NCBI GenBank assembly: GCA_012845835.1
Contig: JABAKD010000028.1
Span: forward strand, 10,817,741-10,881,740
Reading direction: 5' to 3'
From: Undaria pinnatifida
Taxonomy: Eukaryota; Sar; Phaeophyceae; Laminariales; Alariaceae
Length of the DNA stretch: 64,000 bases
Every line of letters starts with the position of its first letter. The stretch's first letter is position 1. The translations under genes and the position numbers were made by a program. Below the pieces are notes generated by a model. That model was not told the origin of the DNA. It did not search any database and saw only the letters and a program-made list of their open reading frames with translations. Of this stretch, positions 10,101 through 22,100 are shown in pieces.

Positions 10101-13100
10101 GGATACAAATTTACTATAGCGAAGTAGCGAAGGTCGAGTACGAACCAACGCATCGGTTTGCTACTAAACATACTGCTGCACTGCTGTACGTGGCCCATAG
10201 CCACGTCAGCAGTACACCACGTATGGACGTGCCACACGCGCATGATGTTGCCTGCTGCTGCTTGCGCTGCTGGGCACGGTTGTAGCGTTGTCTGTGTTAT
10301 ACGCATTTTCACTGTTGTCTACACATGGCTGGGTGTGCTCGCGGGGAAATAAATACAAATTGATATCGGAAATAAAATGACAAAGAGCCGATGATGCAAC
10401 GGTCTTAACATTTTCGTTCAGACTGGCGAGATGCCGCCCACAGCAGCAGCAAAAGACAGGTCGTCGATTACAGATACGAAGCAGGCCTCGAAAAAACCAA
10501 CTAGCCACCCACACCGGTAGGGGCGTATATGGATGTGACACACACGCACGGTCTTGCCTGCTGGTGCTGCTGGGCGCTAGTTTTTTTAATGTTGTACTCT
10601 CTGCGTGTTGACTGTGCTCATTATGGCTCTGTTCATGAGTGCAAAAAAGCAGCTGCAAAAAACAGACCGAATGTCACCCAGGTGGTACGCGCGCATGATT
10701 TGCACATATATTCTTGGAGTGCATCAAAACCTTACGTACGCGAAGTAACGGGGATAGGGGGTGCGTACACGGGGATAAGGGATGCGTACACGGGGATAGG
10801 GGATGCGGAAACCCGGCGATTGGCTTCAATATGTCTCCAGGCCAAAAGAGTTAAAAGGGCTTGCCACGCGCGACACACTGCACGGATCGCGCCCAAACCT
10901 CGGGCAACATGATCCCAAGGTCCGAATTGTGCCCACCCCCTCAGACAATTTGGATGAAGGTTCGAGCACGAAGAGATATGTCCGAAAAAAAAGCAAAAAT
11001 AATTATTATACGCATATACAAAAGAAGACAGAAAAAACATACAAAAAGAAACGAGAACAAAAAAGACGCAACATCGCAGACATACACACCACACAGCGCA
11101 ACACTCCTCATACCTGAGCGATCTGGTGAAGAGCCTGCACAAGGGGTCCGCGCACTTTTTCAGCCACCGCAATCCCACCACCGCCGCCGCCTCCTTCGCG
11201 ACCAGCTCCCTGCCCAACACCCCTCGGGGCCATCACATGCGCAGGAAGCAGCCGCTCCGGCGCGGCGCTGCCCGACACCCCCGCGACAAGTCGGCACGCC
11301 TTCATTGCGTTAGAGGGGGCCGGGACCTGTCCCTCCTGTCTGGTGTCGCCTACTCTGCGGTTACCGCTCCCCCTATCATTGCCGCCACCTGGAACTAATC
11401 CCCCCTGCCCCACCCCGACCCCTGCTGCCGCCGCTGCTGCCGCCGCGGCTGCTGACGCCGCTGACGCTGCCGCTGCCACCGCTGCTGCCCCCGCCCCCGC
11501 CGAAGGATGCGCGGCACTGCTCGCGTTTGGCGCCACACCGCGTCGCCGCAGCTGCTGCCCCTGCTCCGGGGTAGAGTTAAGGTTTAGAGGTGGCACCGCC
11601 TTACCAGCCGCCACCGCGGTGGAGGTGGAGGGGCTGCCTCCTCTCACCCCCCGCACCCCGTGTGCTCGTGCGGGCACAAGCTTCTGCTTCGGCTGCTTTT
11701 GTGCACCGGTGCTACCGTAATTGACAACCGGCCGTCCCGTCGGCGAAGCTGGTGTCGCCGCCCCCCCGCCCGCTGCCGCTGCCGCCGCCGCAGCGGCAGC
11801 AGCAGCTGCTGCTGCTGCCGCTGTTGCCGCCGCTGCCGCTCCTCCACCTCGGCCGCTCCCGGCGACCAGATTGAAGTGGTTCGCCCAGTACAGCCGGACC
11901 TGCTCCAGCGCTTGTTCGTTCGAGAAATCCGCCACCTGCACGGCACGCATGAAAATTCGACAAGCGAGGGCAGCAGGCCGAAGTCTTATTCAGATCGGCT
12001 GGCGGTCTGTGGCGGGAAAGCCGAACGCGCCTTGAGTCCACCGACCCATCCGCCAGCCCACTAATCCAGCTGAAGGAAGCCTGTGTATAAAAAGCGTGTT
12101 TGCGATACAAATCAACAACCCACAGCGCGTGCCCTGTATCAAATACACAATGCTTCGCATCTCGCGACAAAAACAAAACACCCCGGCAACTCCCAAAGCC
12201 ACCACCACCCTACACCATGTCTCCTACTCGCCCCCGATCCAACATCATGGCATACCCCCCGCACCTCCCCGACACCTACCCCCGCCCACGCGGACAAACT
12301 CACCCCCCCCCCCCCCCCCCTAGCCGCCGGTAGTCAAACCCTCACCCCTCCTCCACCGCCACCCACGACGGCACAGGCCCCGCCCTGCCCCACTCTTCCT
12401 TCCCCTGACTCCTAACCCACCCCCACCTTCTCTCCCGCCTCCATTCCCACCCTCAGCTCCGCCCGCCCTTCCCCCGCCCCCACCCCCACTTCCAATCTCA
12501 CCCCTAAACTCCCCGCCCACTCCACCAATCAATAAGATTCCCCTCCCCACCCCCTGCCCGCGGGAAAACCAAACGTGCTCTGTTCAGCCATTGCAGGGTG
12601 CGAGCGTCAATGATTGAAATTCAGACTACGCCCATGCATGATGTGAATACCTCTCCCCGCCCTGTTCCATCACCAACACAACCCAGCGACTCGCCTGTGG
12701 AGGCATGCCGAGCCTCGCGAAAGAGACGCCGAGGCGGAATCCCCTGAGCGTGACCAGCGCCAGGCAGCGGTTGGTTAACACGCCATTAGAGATGAAATCC
12801 TCGCTGGCCTTCCCTAGGGAGGTGTGCTCCAGGTACAGCCGTCGGAGGGCACATCTGCGGTGTGTGGTGTGGTGTGGTGTGGGGTCGTGCAAAGCAACGC
12901 AAGGCCAGGTGAGGCAAGGCAGTCGGAATACGACATGTACGATACATGGATGCAAGGGCCAACATATGCAAGACAAATGGATACAAGGCAAACGCAAGGA
13001 AAATGCAAGGAAAATGCATGCAGGCAAACGCAAGGCAAATAAATGGAACGTAAAGGCAAGGCAAAAGCATGCAGGCAATTACAAGGAAAGCGCATGCGGG

Positions 13101-16100
13101 ACAGCATACATTAACACCAACGCCAACACCAACACCAACACCAACAGCTGAATGAAGGGGATAAGCAAGCAAGGCACCAAGTAAGTAAGAAAGGAAGAGC
13201 TGTTCTCTCGTGATTAGCGAAACAACACGCGAAACAACACCAACACCTCCAGCCGAACGGAGGGCACAAGCAAGAAACGAAGCAAGGAAGCAGGAAACAA
13301 GGAAACAAAGCAGAAGAAGTAAAATTAAGGAAAAAATGAAGACGTTCTGACCTGGGCTGAGAGAGCGCTGCCTGGATAGCTTTAGCCGCTTCGGCGTCGA
13401 GAGCGTTGCCCGTCAAGGACAAGCTGGTGAGTGCTGGGCTGTTCACCGCCGCCTGCAACACACACATAAATCGCACGAGAAGGCGAACACAGCAAATAAC
13501 AAACAAAGGTCGACACGAACACAAAAAATACAAACAAAATTATAAGCGTTATTTTCCCCGTCCGTCGGAGGATATAAAAAAAAACATCCAAAACTACCGG
13601 GCGAAAACAAACACAAAGCACAATCGCAAACCACGGACAAACACAAATATACAAAAACAAGTAAACAAAGGCATGGGCAAACATAAAATCACACAGCTTG
13701 CTAAGATGAGCATCGGCCTTGAGTATATCGAACTCATAGCTGACGTATTTGGAATAACTTTTGTAAAACATTAACACACAACTACAGATCGTACTGGTAG
13801 GCAAACAGAAACAAGAAAGTCGTCGTCAGACACCAACACAAACCATGGACATTCATACACACACACGAAATTCCATGCTAAAAACACTACTGTAGCACAA
13901 AACACACACGAAACAAACAAAACAACATGTAGACTATCAACAAACAAAACAAAAGAACATGGGGACAAAAAAAAGCACGAGGTTGTGAATGCCGGGATTT
14001 AGTCGCCGGCGCGTCAGCTTTTGCTGCCGTTCGTTGTAGCTCCAATCTCGTTTGCGCCGGGTTCAACACGTTTGTTACCCGCAGCAAACAATGGAGCTCT
14101 AATCAAGACCTCCTAGTAACAGTACGTGACGGTATAAACGTGGCAACGCAACACATCAGCACGACGGAAACACACCTGCATGAGGGCGGCGACGCCTGCT
14201 GTGGCGACGTTATTGAAACCCAAGTCCAGGGTTTCTAGTTTCAAGGTTGGCAGGGCGGACGCCAACGCTTGGGCCCCGCGATCCCCCACCTGACAAACGC
14301 CGTGAGACACCGTGAAACGAGAGATGCGGTGCGACACGAGACACGAGAGACAGGCCGCAAGACACGAGAAACAAAGACATGAGACACGACCACAGGAGAC
14401 AGGAAAACGAGAGACCAGAGAAGCGACGCAAGGCATAAACATGATATGTAAGACAAAACACGATACACAACACGCGAGAGGCAAGGAAGGCATAAAGACG
14501 CGAGAGACAAGAAAGTACAAAAAGACACAGAACACAAGACACACACGAACGGTAATCATTCCTGATATGTTGGACAGCTACTCAATGTCGCGGAGACAGC
14601 CAGAGTACTCTGGACAAAAATAGTGTAACCCGTATCGTGGCACGCGTCGAGACAAGGTGAGGATAATGTACAAGATACAATCTACAAGACTACGCCAACC
14701 TACAACTTAACGAATAAAACGACACACAAAAATCGACGATTAAAAGCCAACCGACCATACACAAGAACCGACAGACACAACCGTTGTTTAAGCGCAGCAC
14801 CCGAAGCGTCGAGCACTCCCAGGCGGACTCCTCTAACCGACTACACCGAACCGATAGACCCGAGACAAGGGCGACTGACAATCCGAGAGGAAATAAACCG
14901 AACTACAAAAATGGACGACTGAAACTAACCGACCATAGATACATGAACCGACCTATCCCAATCGCTGTTCCAGGGCAGCGCCCGAAGCGCCGAGCCCCCC
15001 TCAGAAGGAATCCTCTACCCGGCCGACTAAGCCGACCAAAAAAAGAAGACTCAAACCGACCACAAATCGACGGCTAGAACAGGTCGACCAACCGAGCGAT
15101 GGACCAAACAACCCATCATTCCACGTGACGGACCTGGTCGTTGTGCAAGCGCAGCGCCCGACGCGTCGATCACAACCAGACGGACTCCTCTAACCGACCG
15201 ACAAACTGACGACTAAAAGACCACCATACCAGCCGACAAAAACCGACGATTAACCCGACTCACCACACACCACACTGACCGACCAACCAAACCAACCAAA
15301 CAACCAACCAATCAGCAGGACGGACCTGATTGTTGTTCAAGCGGAGAGCGCGAAGCGTCGAGCATCCCCACACCGACTTCGCGAGGGCCTCCGCTCCCGC
15401 CGCGGAAATCCTGTTGAAGCACAGCTCCACCAGCCTCACCGACTTGTTCCGTCTCAAAGCTTGCGCCAGTCCTTCCACCCCCTTGTCCCCAATTTCGTCG
15501 TCGCTCATGTGCAGGTCGCTGCAAAAAGCAGTGTCGGGTCACGTTGACGGGGGTGTGTGTGTGTGCTCATTTCAACCATGGCCGTAGTCTTAACGCCTGT
15601 GCAACTAGAAAGCCTTTTGGGGGGGGGGGACGAATTACTTGGAACCAGTAGAGGGCGGGTTTTTGGGGCTCAAAAGGGGTGAAGACCATGGACCTTCGCA
15701 TCCCTACGATACCGGGACGGAGCACGTCGGGTTTTCACCGACCAGGCAGACATCGCGTGCACCACGCGCGAAGCGCCATGAGGTGGTCGGCGAGTCGCAC
15801 GAAGGGTGCGTTGCCGGCGGGGGGGGAGGAGTAGAAGGGAGACAGGTGGAGGGGGGAGGTTAGGAGCTAAACATCACCATCACCACAATATAACCACCAC
15901 CTGCCACATATCAATGGCAACAACAGTAGTAACAAAACAGATACAACAAACATCACCAACACTACCATAACAGCCCCCCCACCACCACAACACGTTGCTC
16001 GCCCCCCCATTCTTTCCTCTCAAGGCATAACAGTCTTTCAGCTTTCTATCTCGCCTGAGTACGCTCCTACCCGCGAGAGCGCAGCCGCCATCGCACAAGC

Positions 16101-19100
16101 ACCCCTAACTGTAATCCCCGCCCCATCCACATACAACCGTGTTACAACAACGGCATCACCACCACCACCACCCCCGCCCGCCTTTCCTCCCAACGCACTA
16201 CCAACACCCTCCCCCCCCCCCCCCCAACGTCAGATTTCCATCTTGCCTGAGTACGCTGTTCTCCGCAAGCGCAGTTGCCACCGCACAAGCACCCCTAGCC
16301 TTAATTCCCGCCCCATCTATATACAGTCGCGTGAGGGAGGTGTTAGACTTCAAAGCCTCCGCCAGAGCCGATGCTCCGTCCGGTCCTATGCAGTTACCCT
16401 GGTTAAGTATCGTACGGTGCAGGGAGGGTGGGGGGGGGGGGGTAGGGGGGCAGGAGGTGATGGATCGAGATTCAGGACAAAATAATAAAATCCAGTGGGG
16501 GGGGGGGGGGGCGGGGGGGCGGGGGGGCGGCTTGACAAGGAGGTCCTACAACGATTTATCCAGCCGGATCTTCTAGGGGCCCAGCTGTTGAGTATTGCAC
16601 GATTCTGAAGGGCTAGGAAGCACTTCCTCGAAGGACCAAAGTATAGGCGTAGACCCAACCCAACGCAACCCGTAACCGTAACCGTAACCGTAACGGTAAC
16701 CGTAACCTTAACCGTAACCGTAACCGTAACCCCCAAGCGGAACCATAAATGTGCCAGAAACGCTGCGGACCACGATCATCCTGCTGACAAAACTACCGAG
16801 TCATGAAAAACTTCCGATAATTTTACCCAAAAAGTTTCCGCCAGGCAGAGCGCTCTACCTATATACGGTTTGACCAACCACCGCAGCTCCCGTGGCAAGG
16901 GCTCGGAGATGAGGTTAACCAACCGAGTAGTATACTCGGTAATCGCTGTGCTAAGCAAACAAAACGTGTAAAGATGCTGCGTGTTCTTCGGTTCCAGTAC
17001 GTTGGTTATGGCACTGCTGCTGCAGCGCTGTGTCTGATCCTTCTACGTACTACATTTTGCGACGTGACTTTATTCCGTCTCGCAGCCTGGGATACCGTGC
17101 TCGTATTATATATTCCACAGCTGTCAGATTTTGTCCCCCTCAAAAACGGGTTTTATAGTTTCCGCGCACAGACTGCCTAAAATCACCATGTTGACCCTGA
17201 TAGCTACACTGTAGTTGCAAGGGGAGTCGCCGGCCTATATCCTTAATGAGGACACACAACCCGTAATACGCGCGATCGAAGTATCACTCACAGCTTGCAA
17301 AGATGAGTTTCGACAAAATCTTCGATCTCACAGTTGGAGTATATTTTGATTTTTATAATATATACGAGTATATTGTGGATGTATATATCTCTCTACGATG
17401 AAGAATCAGCGAAGACATCGGACGTGCTGGATACTCGCGGGTAGAAAAAAGAAAGAACAGCGGTGTAATGCGAACAACACGCAACGCTCCAGCCAACCAA
17501 CACATCAAAACCTCCCGCTGATGCTATCGAAGACACATCGTCATGTAATGTATATGTTTGTGTCATGACAACATATCATGTCATGCCATGTCATGACATG
17601 TCATGTCATGTCATGACATGTCATGATAAGTTATGTTTAAGTTATGTTATGTTATCTCATGTCGTGCTCAAGTTACGTAATGTTATGTTACGCGTGACGT
17701 TATGTTTCGTTACAGTATGTTTATGTTGTAATGTTACAATATGATATTCAAACTATACCTGCCCCGACCTTCCTGCCTGGGCTCAACGGAACATCGTTTT
17801 GCATGTTTCGTATCCTTGGTACATCACACCACCTCGTATTCATGACAGACCCAACTGGTGCCGTGCTGTTAAAACGCGTTGCACTCGGAAATAGAAAGGG
17901 TTTCAAGCAAAAATGAGGCCTCCTGCCAAGACGTGTTAGTGTCAATAGGAGGAGAAGGCTCCCAAGCACGGTTACTAAAAAAACAAGTATGTGCATATCA
18001 TATAAAACCCTCGTTTGCACTCGGAAATAGAAAGGGTTTCAGGCAAAAATGAGGCGTCCTGCCAAGACGTGTTAGTGTCAATAGGAGGAGGAGGCTCCCA
18101 AGCACGGTTACTAAAAAAAACAAGGATGTGCATATCATATGGAACCCTCGAGCACGAGTAGCACCTGGTGTACATGAACCTTGTTACGGTACAAACCCTG
18201 CCCAAGCAACACCTGCATAAAGCCCAAAACACAACAACAAAACCAAAACACGCAGGAGCAAAAACCCAAACCCACCCAAACCCCCCCCGCTTCGTCGAAT
18301 CCGCCCAGCACTACCAAACCCACTACGAAAACACAACACAAGACCAGCCCCCCCCCCCCCCTCCCCCTTCTCCCCAACCCCCAAAATCCCCCATGCATCG
18401 GCATTATGTTATCCTTACTGACGGTCTGTCTGTAACCCCTTCAGAGCCCTAAAACCCCTCCTTATACTAATTCCAAGTAATGTTGTCCCCAACACGGGTT
18501 TCCAGCAGTGAAGGCGTTAAGGGACTACCAGGTGCGGGTCCCTGGTGTATATGATCTGCATGGCCCATAGATCATGTTGCCGGGTGGGAGCCGCAAGATC
18601 TGAGTGATCTAGCACATAATTCCACTCTTGGATCTGTACTACACAGATCCTGCGCAACATACCACGACGACAAGTTTAGGATTTATGTGATCTATGTGAT
18701 CTGTGATCTAGATCGTCATCTGTCAGATGTGTGAAATCCACCAACGCCAAAACCCAAACCCACCCAATGAATCCAACAAATCTATGTACCCGTGCAAGGC
18801 CAAATATATATACATAGATGGTTGATTCGACAACGGGGGGGGGCTCACCGACAAGTGCAAGGTAGTCAGGCCTGTGTTGCACGCCAGCGCCTTCGCCAGC
18901 GCCCCCGCCCCTTTGGCGCCTATCGAGTTACCGCTCAGGTACAGCGTGCGGAGTGACCGATTCTGGACCAGGCTCCGCGCCAGGCTAGCGGCCCCCTGGT
19001 CGGCAATACCGTTGAAACCTGCGGGACGGCCAGCAACGAGACTAGGCTTAAACGGAATATCATTATGCTCGCAATATATTCTTAGGCTTTTGCATCCATT

Positions 19101-22100
19101 TATGCCGGCAATTCTTAGGCATGCACGTTCTTAGGCCAACATTACAAATCATGCTCAATTATACCATTTCATCATCCTCGAAGCCACCATATACGTCTCT
19201 CACACTGCGTTCTCAATCTGTCCACGTCAGCCGTGTAGATATTTTTGTAATGCATTGTTCACTGGGTATATCACCGCGTAGGCACTCACTATATTTTGGC
19301 ACGTCGTTTTCTACGTGTTTTCGTTTTGTGACTCTCTCTTCACTCTTCATGTTACCTGGGGGGTCATGTATCGTATTTCAAGCTGTACTGTAATACGCCT
19401 GGGCACCTTCCAGCAGACTCTCTTCATCATCTGTATGTAGCTACAGCGAGCAGCCCGATTTAAGAGCACCCTGGATAAGAGCGTTTGGGACTTGGGAGCA
19501 GTCAAATCGGCATGCCCCGTCTATACGAAAAGCTATGTAGTTCTCACCACAGATAAGAGCAAATGCGTTGTTAACATAGCTTGTTTCGGCTTGTCACGGG
19601 GCGCTCTCAAATCGGAGTACCCAATGGTTAAGTGCATTCTTTTACTTTCTTTCTTTTTCTTTTTTTATCCTCCGGCGGATGGGGAAAAATAAAGCTTTAG
19701 CTCACCACACTTCCACGTATTTTCATACGCGTCGTGTGTCGATTTAACTCAGTTGCTTTCGCAGCCCAACGCTAGCTGGCGCACCCTTCGGATCCCATTG
19801 TAGGTATAGCGTGAGCTGTCCCTATCAGTGGTTTTCATTCTTTTACTTTTATTTTCAATCATCACTTTTACTCTCCAGCCCAATTTGTAAGAGGTTTGTT
19901 CACCCTCTGCAACTTTCTGGACAAGCCGTGGTCACAGGGGTCTTCTCTTCTCTCCCCAGGTACTTGCATTCCTTTTTTATCGCGCATAGGGTTTACCATC
20001 CCAACTTTTCAGCTTTCTACGCTCGTCGATTCTAATCGAACTTTGTCATACGTACCACGTACCAGGTATTATGCTAGGTCTGGATTTCTCCACTACGCAC
20101 ACTACAAAAAGCCACCCTTGTCTTCAGTATTCCAGCCCAAATCGTGAGTATAATCCTATTTCTGTGGTTTTGCACCTTTTCTCAAGCTCCTGCACCCTCT
20201 CTCTACAAAAACCACACCCGCGGTCACATAGAATGTACTCCTTACCCCCCCCCTCCCCCCCCCCCTCTACATCGCACACATTTCTTTTAGATCACGCACA
20301 AAGCTGCGAGTAGGCGCTATCTATATCAGTTTTAGCGCAAGAAAAATAATTATTAATAGAGAAATCGACGTTTTGGGCATTAGTACCAGGTATGTATAAC
20401 AGTTACGAAACCTACCCCACCATGGCAAGAGTCCAATCACCCCTTCCCTTTTCCTATCAACAATAACCACAACAACACTAAAAATGAGTTCTTAGTAAAC
20501 GTTTTCACAAATAATACTGGTATCCCGTGTCTTGTTTTTTTTTTTTTTTTTTTTTTTTTATCCTCCGGCGGATGGGGAAAAATAAAGCTTTAGCTCACCA
20601 CACTTCCGCGTATTTTCATACGCGTCGTGTGTCGATTTAACTCAGTTGCTTTCGCAGCCCAACGCTAGCTGGCGCACCCTTCGAGTCCCATTGTAGGTAT
20701 AGCGTAAGCTGTCCCTATCAGTGGTCTACGTTACAACCCCGGCAGCGCAAGCTGCCGTTGTATACGGGTGCGTGTGTATGTCGACCCGGCCTGTCCCCTG
20801 AGGGCACCTCCCACTCCGGCCTCTTTCCTCTCAGCCCACTCCCGTTGTTTCTCTTCCGTGCCCCCTTCAACCCCCGTGTTGTTGGGGGTACGAAGGGTGC
20901 TCATCTCGAAATTAATGTGCGGTTAACCGTCAAATGACTGAGGCAGGCAACAACTGAGTACGCATCCACCCCCACACTCTCTCTCTCCTCTCTCTCACTC
21001 CCTGTCCCGCCCTCTCACCTAGGTCCATCGTATGCAAAGACGGGTGCCGTTCAATCGCGCCCGATACCGCCTCCGCGCCGCCATCCCTCAAATGATTATA
21101 GCACAGCTTCAAGCACGTCACATCCGTAGCCGCCCACAAAATAGGCCCCAGCAACAAAGCCTCCCTGGCCGTAATCTCGCGTCGCATTAGGTCCACCATC
21201 CCCTCCTCCGTTGTCGCCGCCTCCATCCCGAGGCCCGCCCCCCGGCTCTGCGACACCTTTGCCTTCGCTGGCACGGCATTTCCTTGTGGAGTTCCTACTG
21301 CTGTTGCTGCTGCTTCTGCTGTTGCTGCTGCTTCTGCTGTTGCTGGTGGCGGTGTTCCCCCCGTTACCATCCCTGAACTATCGTTGCCGCTGTCGTTATC
21401 GCCTCCACTGATGGAAGTGTCGCGTCCGTTCGATGGCCCGGCTCGATCTGTTGATGCTGCTGTTTCTTCTTCAGGGGCAACGCGCATGTCATTACTCTGC
21501 GGTTGGTCGTTCTCGCGGCCGTTGTTGTTGTTCCTGTTGTCGTTGTCGCTGTGGTTGGTAGAGGGTGGGGCCGGAATGGACATAGCCACATCACCGCTGC
21601 TGTCACCGCTCGCGCGAGTGCTATTGTTAGCGCTGTCGCCAACAACACCGCCTCCACCCCCATCACAGTAGCCCTCCTTGAAGCCTGGCGCTCTACCTTG
21701 ACCGTTGCCGTTTCCAGCGTTGCTCGTGCTGCCCCCCCACGTACCATCAACGTTTCCATCAACACTGTCTCCAAGCGAGGCAACTCGCTGTCGCTGCTGC
21801 TGCTGCTGCGGCCGCTGCTGCTGTTGCAGCTCCCGTTGGCGAGCGTCATACGAAGCCGACCCTAACCCAACCCCTCCCCCCGCCGCCACCGCCTCCGCCG
21901 CCGCGTGTTGAGACCCATTGCGTGCGTGGGAGCCATTAGTTGGAGCAAGCACGGGAGGAGACGCCTCCGTCCGATGCATCGTGCTGCTGCCTCCGCCGCT
22001 GATATTGCTGCCGTCAGCGTCCCCGTCCCCCCCTCCCACACCGTCTCCCTTCGAAAAAGCGGAAGAGCCAGAAGAGGCGGGGGAAGGGGAAGAAGGGGAG

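Larger units (their letters stand above)
8585..11113 (-). other. Intron 8 of the LRR gene (2.5 kb)
   Basis: The donor is CAG|GTATGAGG. The intron contains the poly-G tract at 8648-8667, a repeat copy at 9005-9250 and a 21-bp tandem repeat at about 10742-10805. It also holds two loosely related CTGCTGCTT-rich segments (about 10150-10320 and 10500-10620). No other gene is seen in it. Confidence 0.6.
15519..16246 (-). other. Intron 3 of the LRR gene (apparent GC-AG)
   Basis: The donor is CTCAG|GCAAGA, close to the consensus for GC donors. The intron holds a degenerate partial copy of exon 3 (about 16020-16138), a family B copy (15590-15682) and C-rich tracts. Confidence 0.6.
16399..18848 (-). 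other. Intron 2 of the LRR gene (2.45 kb)
   Basis: Contents are G tracts (16429-16442 and 16497-16535), a hexamer array, a family A copy, TCATG palindromes, a 136-bp tandem duplication, a reverse family B copy and an ATCTG-rich MITE copy. No other gene is seen. Confidence 0.6.
19019..21018 (-). other. Intron 1 of the LRR gene (2.0 kb)
   Basis: The donor is CTAG|GTGAGAG. It contains two near-identical copies of a ~165-bp repeat (19668-19832 and 20563-20730), a T tract of about 26 (near 20536-20561) and C-rich sequence. No other gene is seen. Confidence 0.6.
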
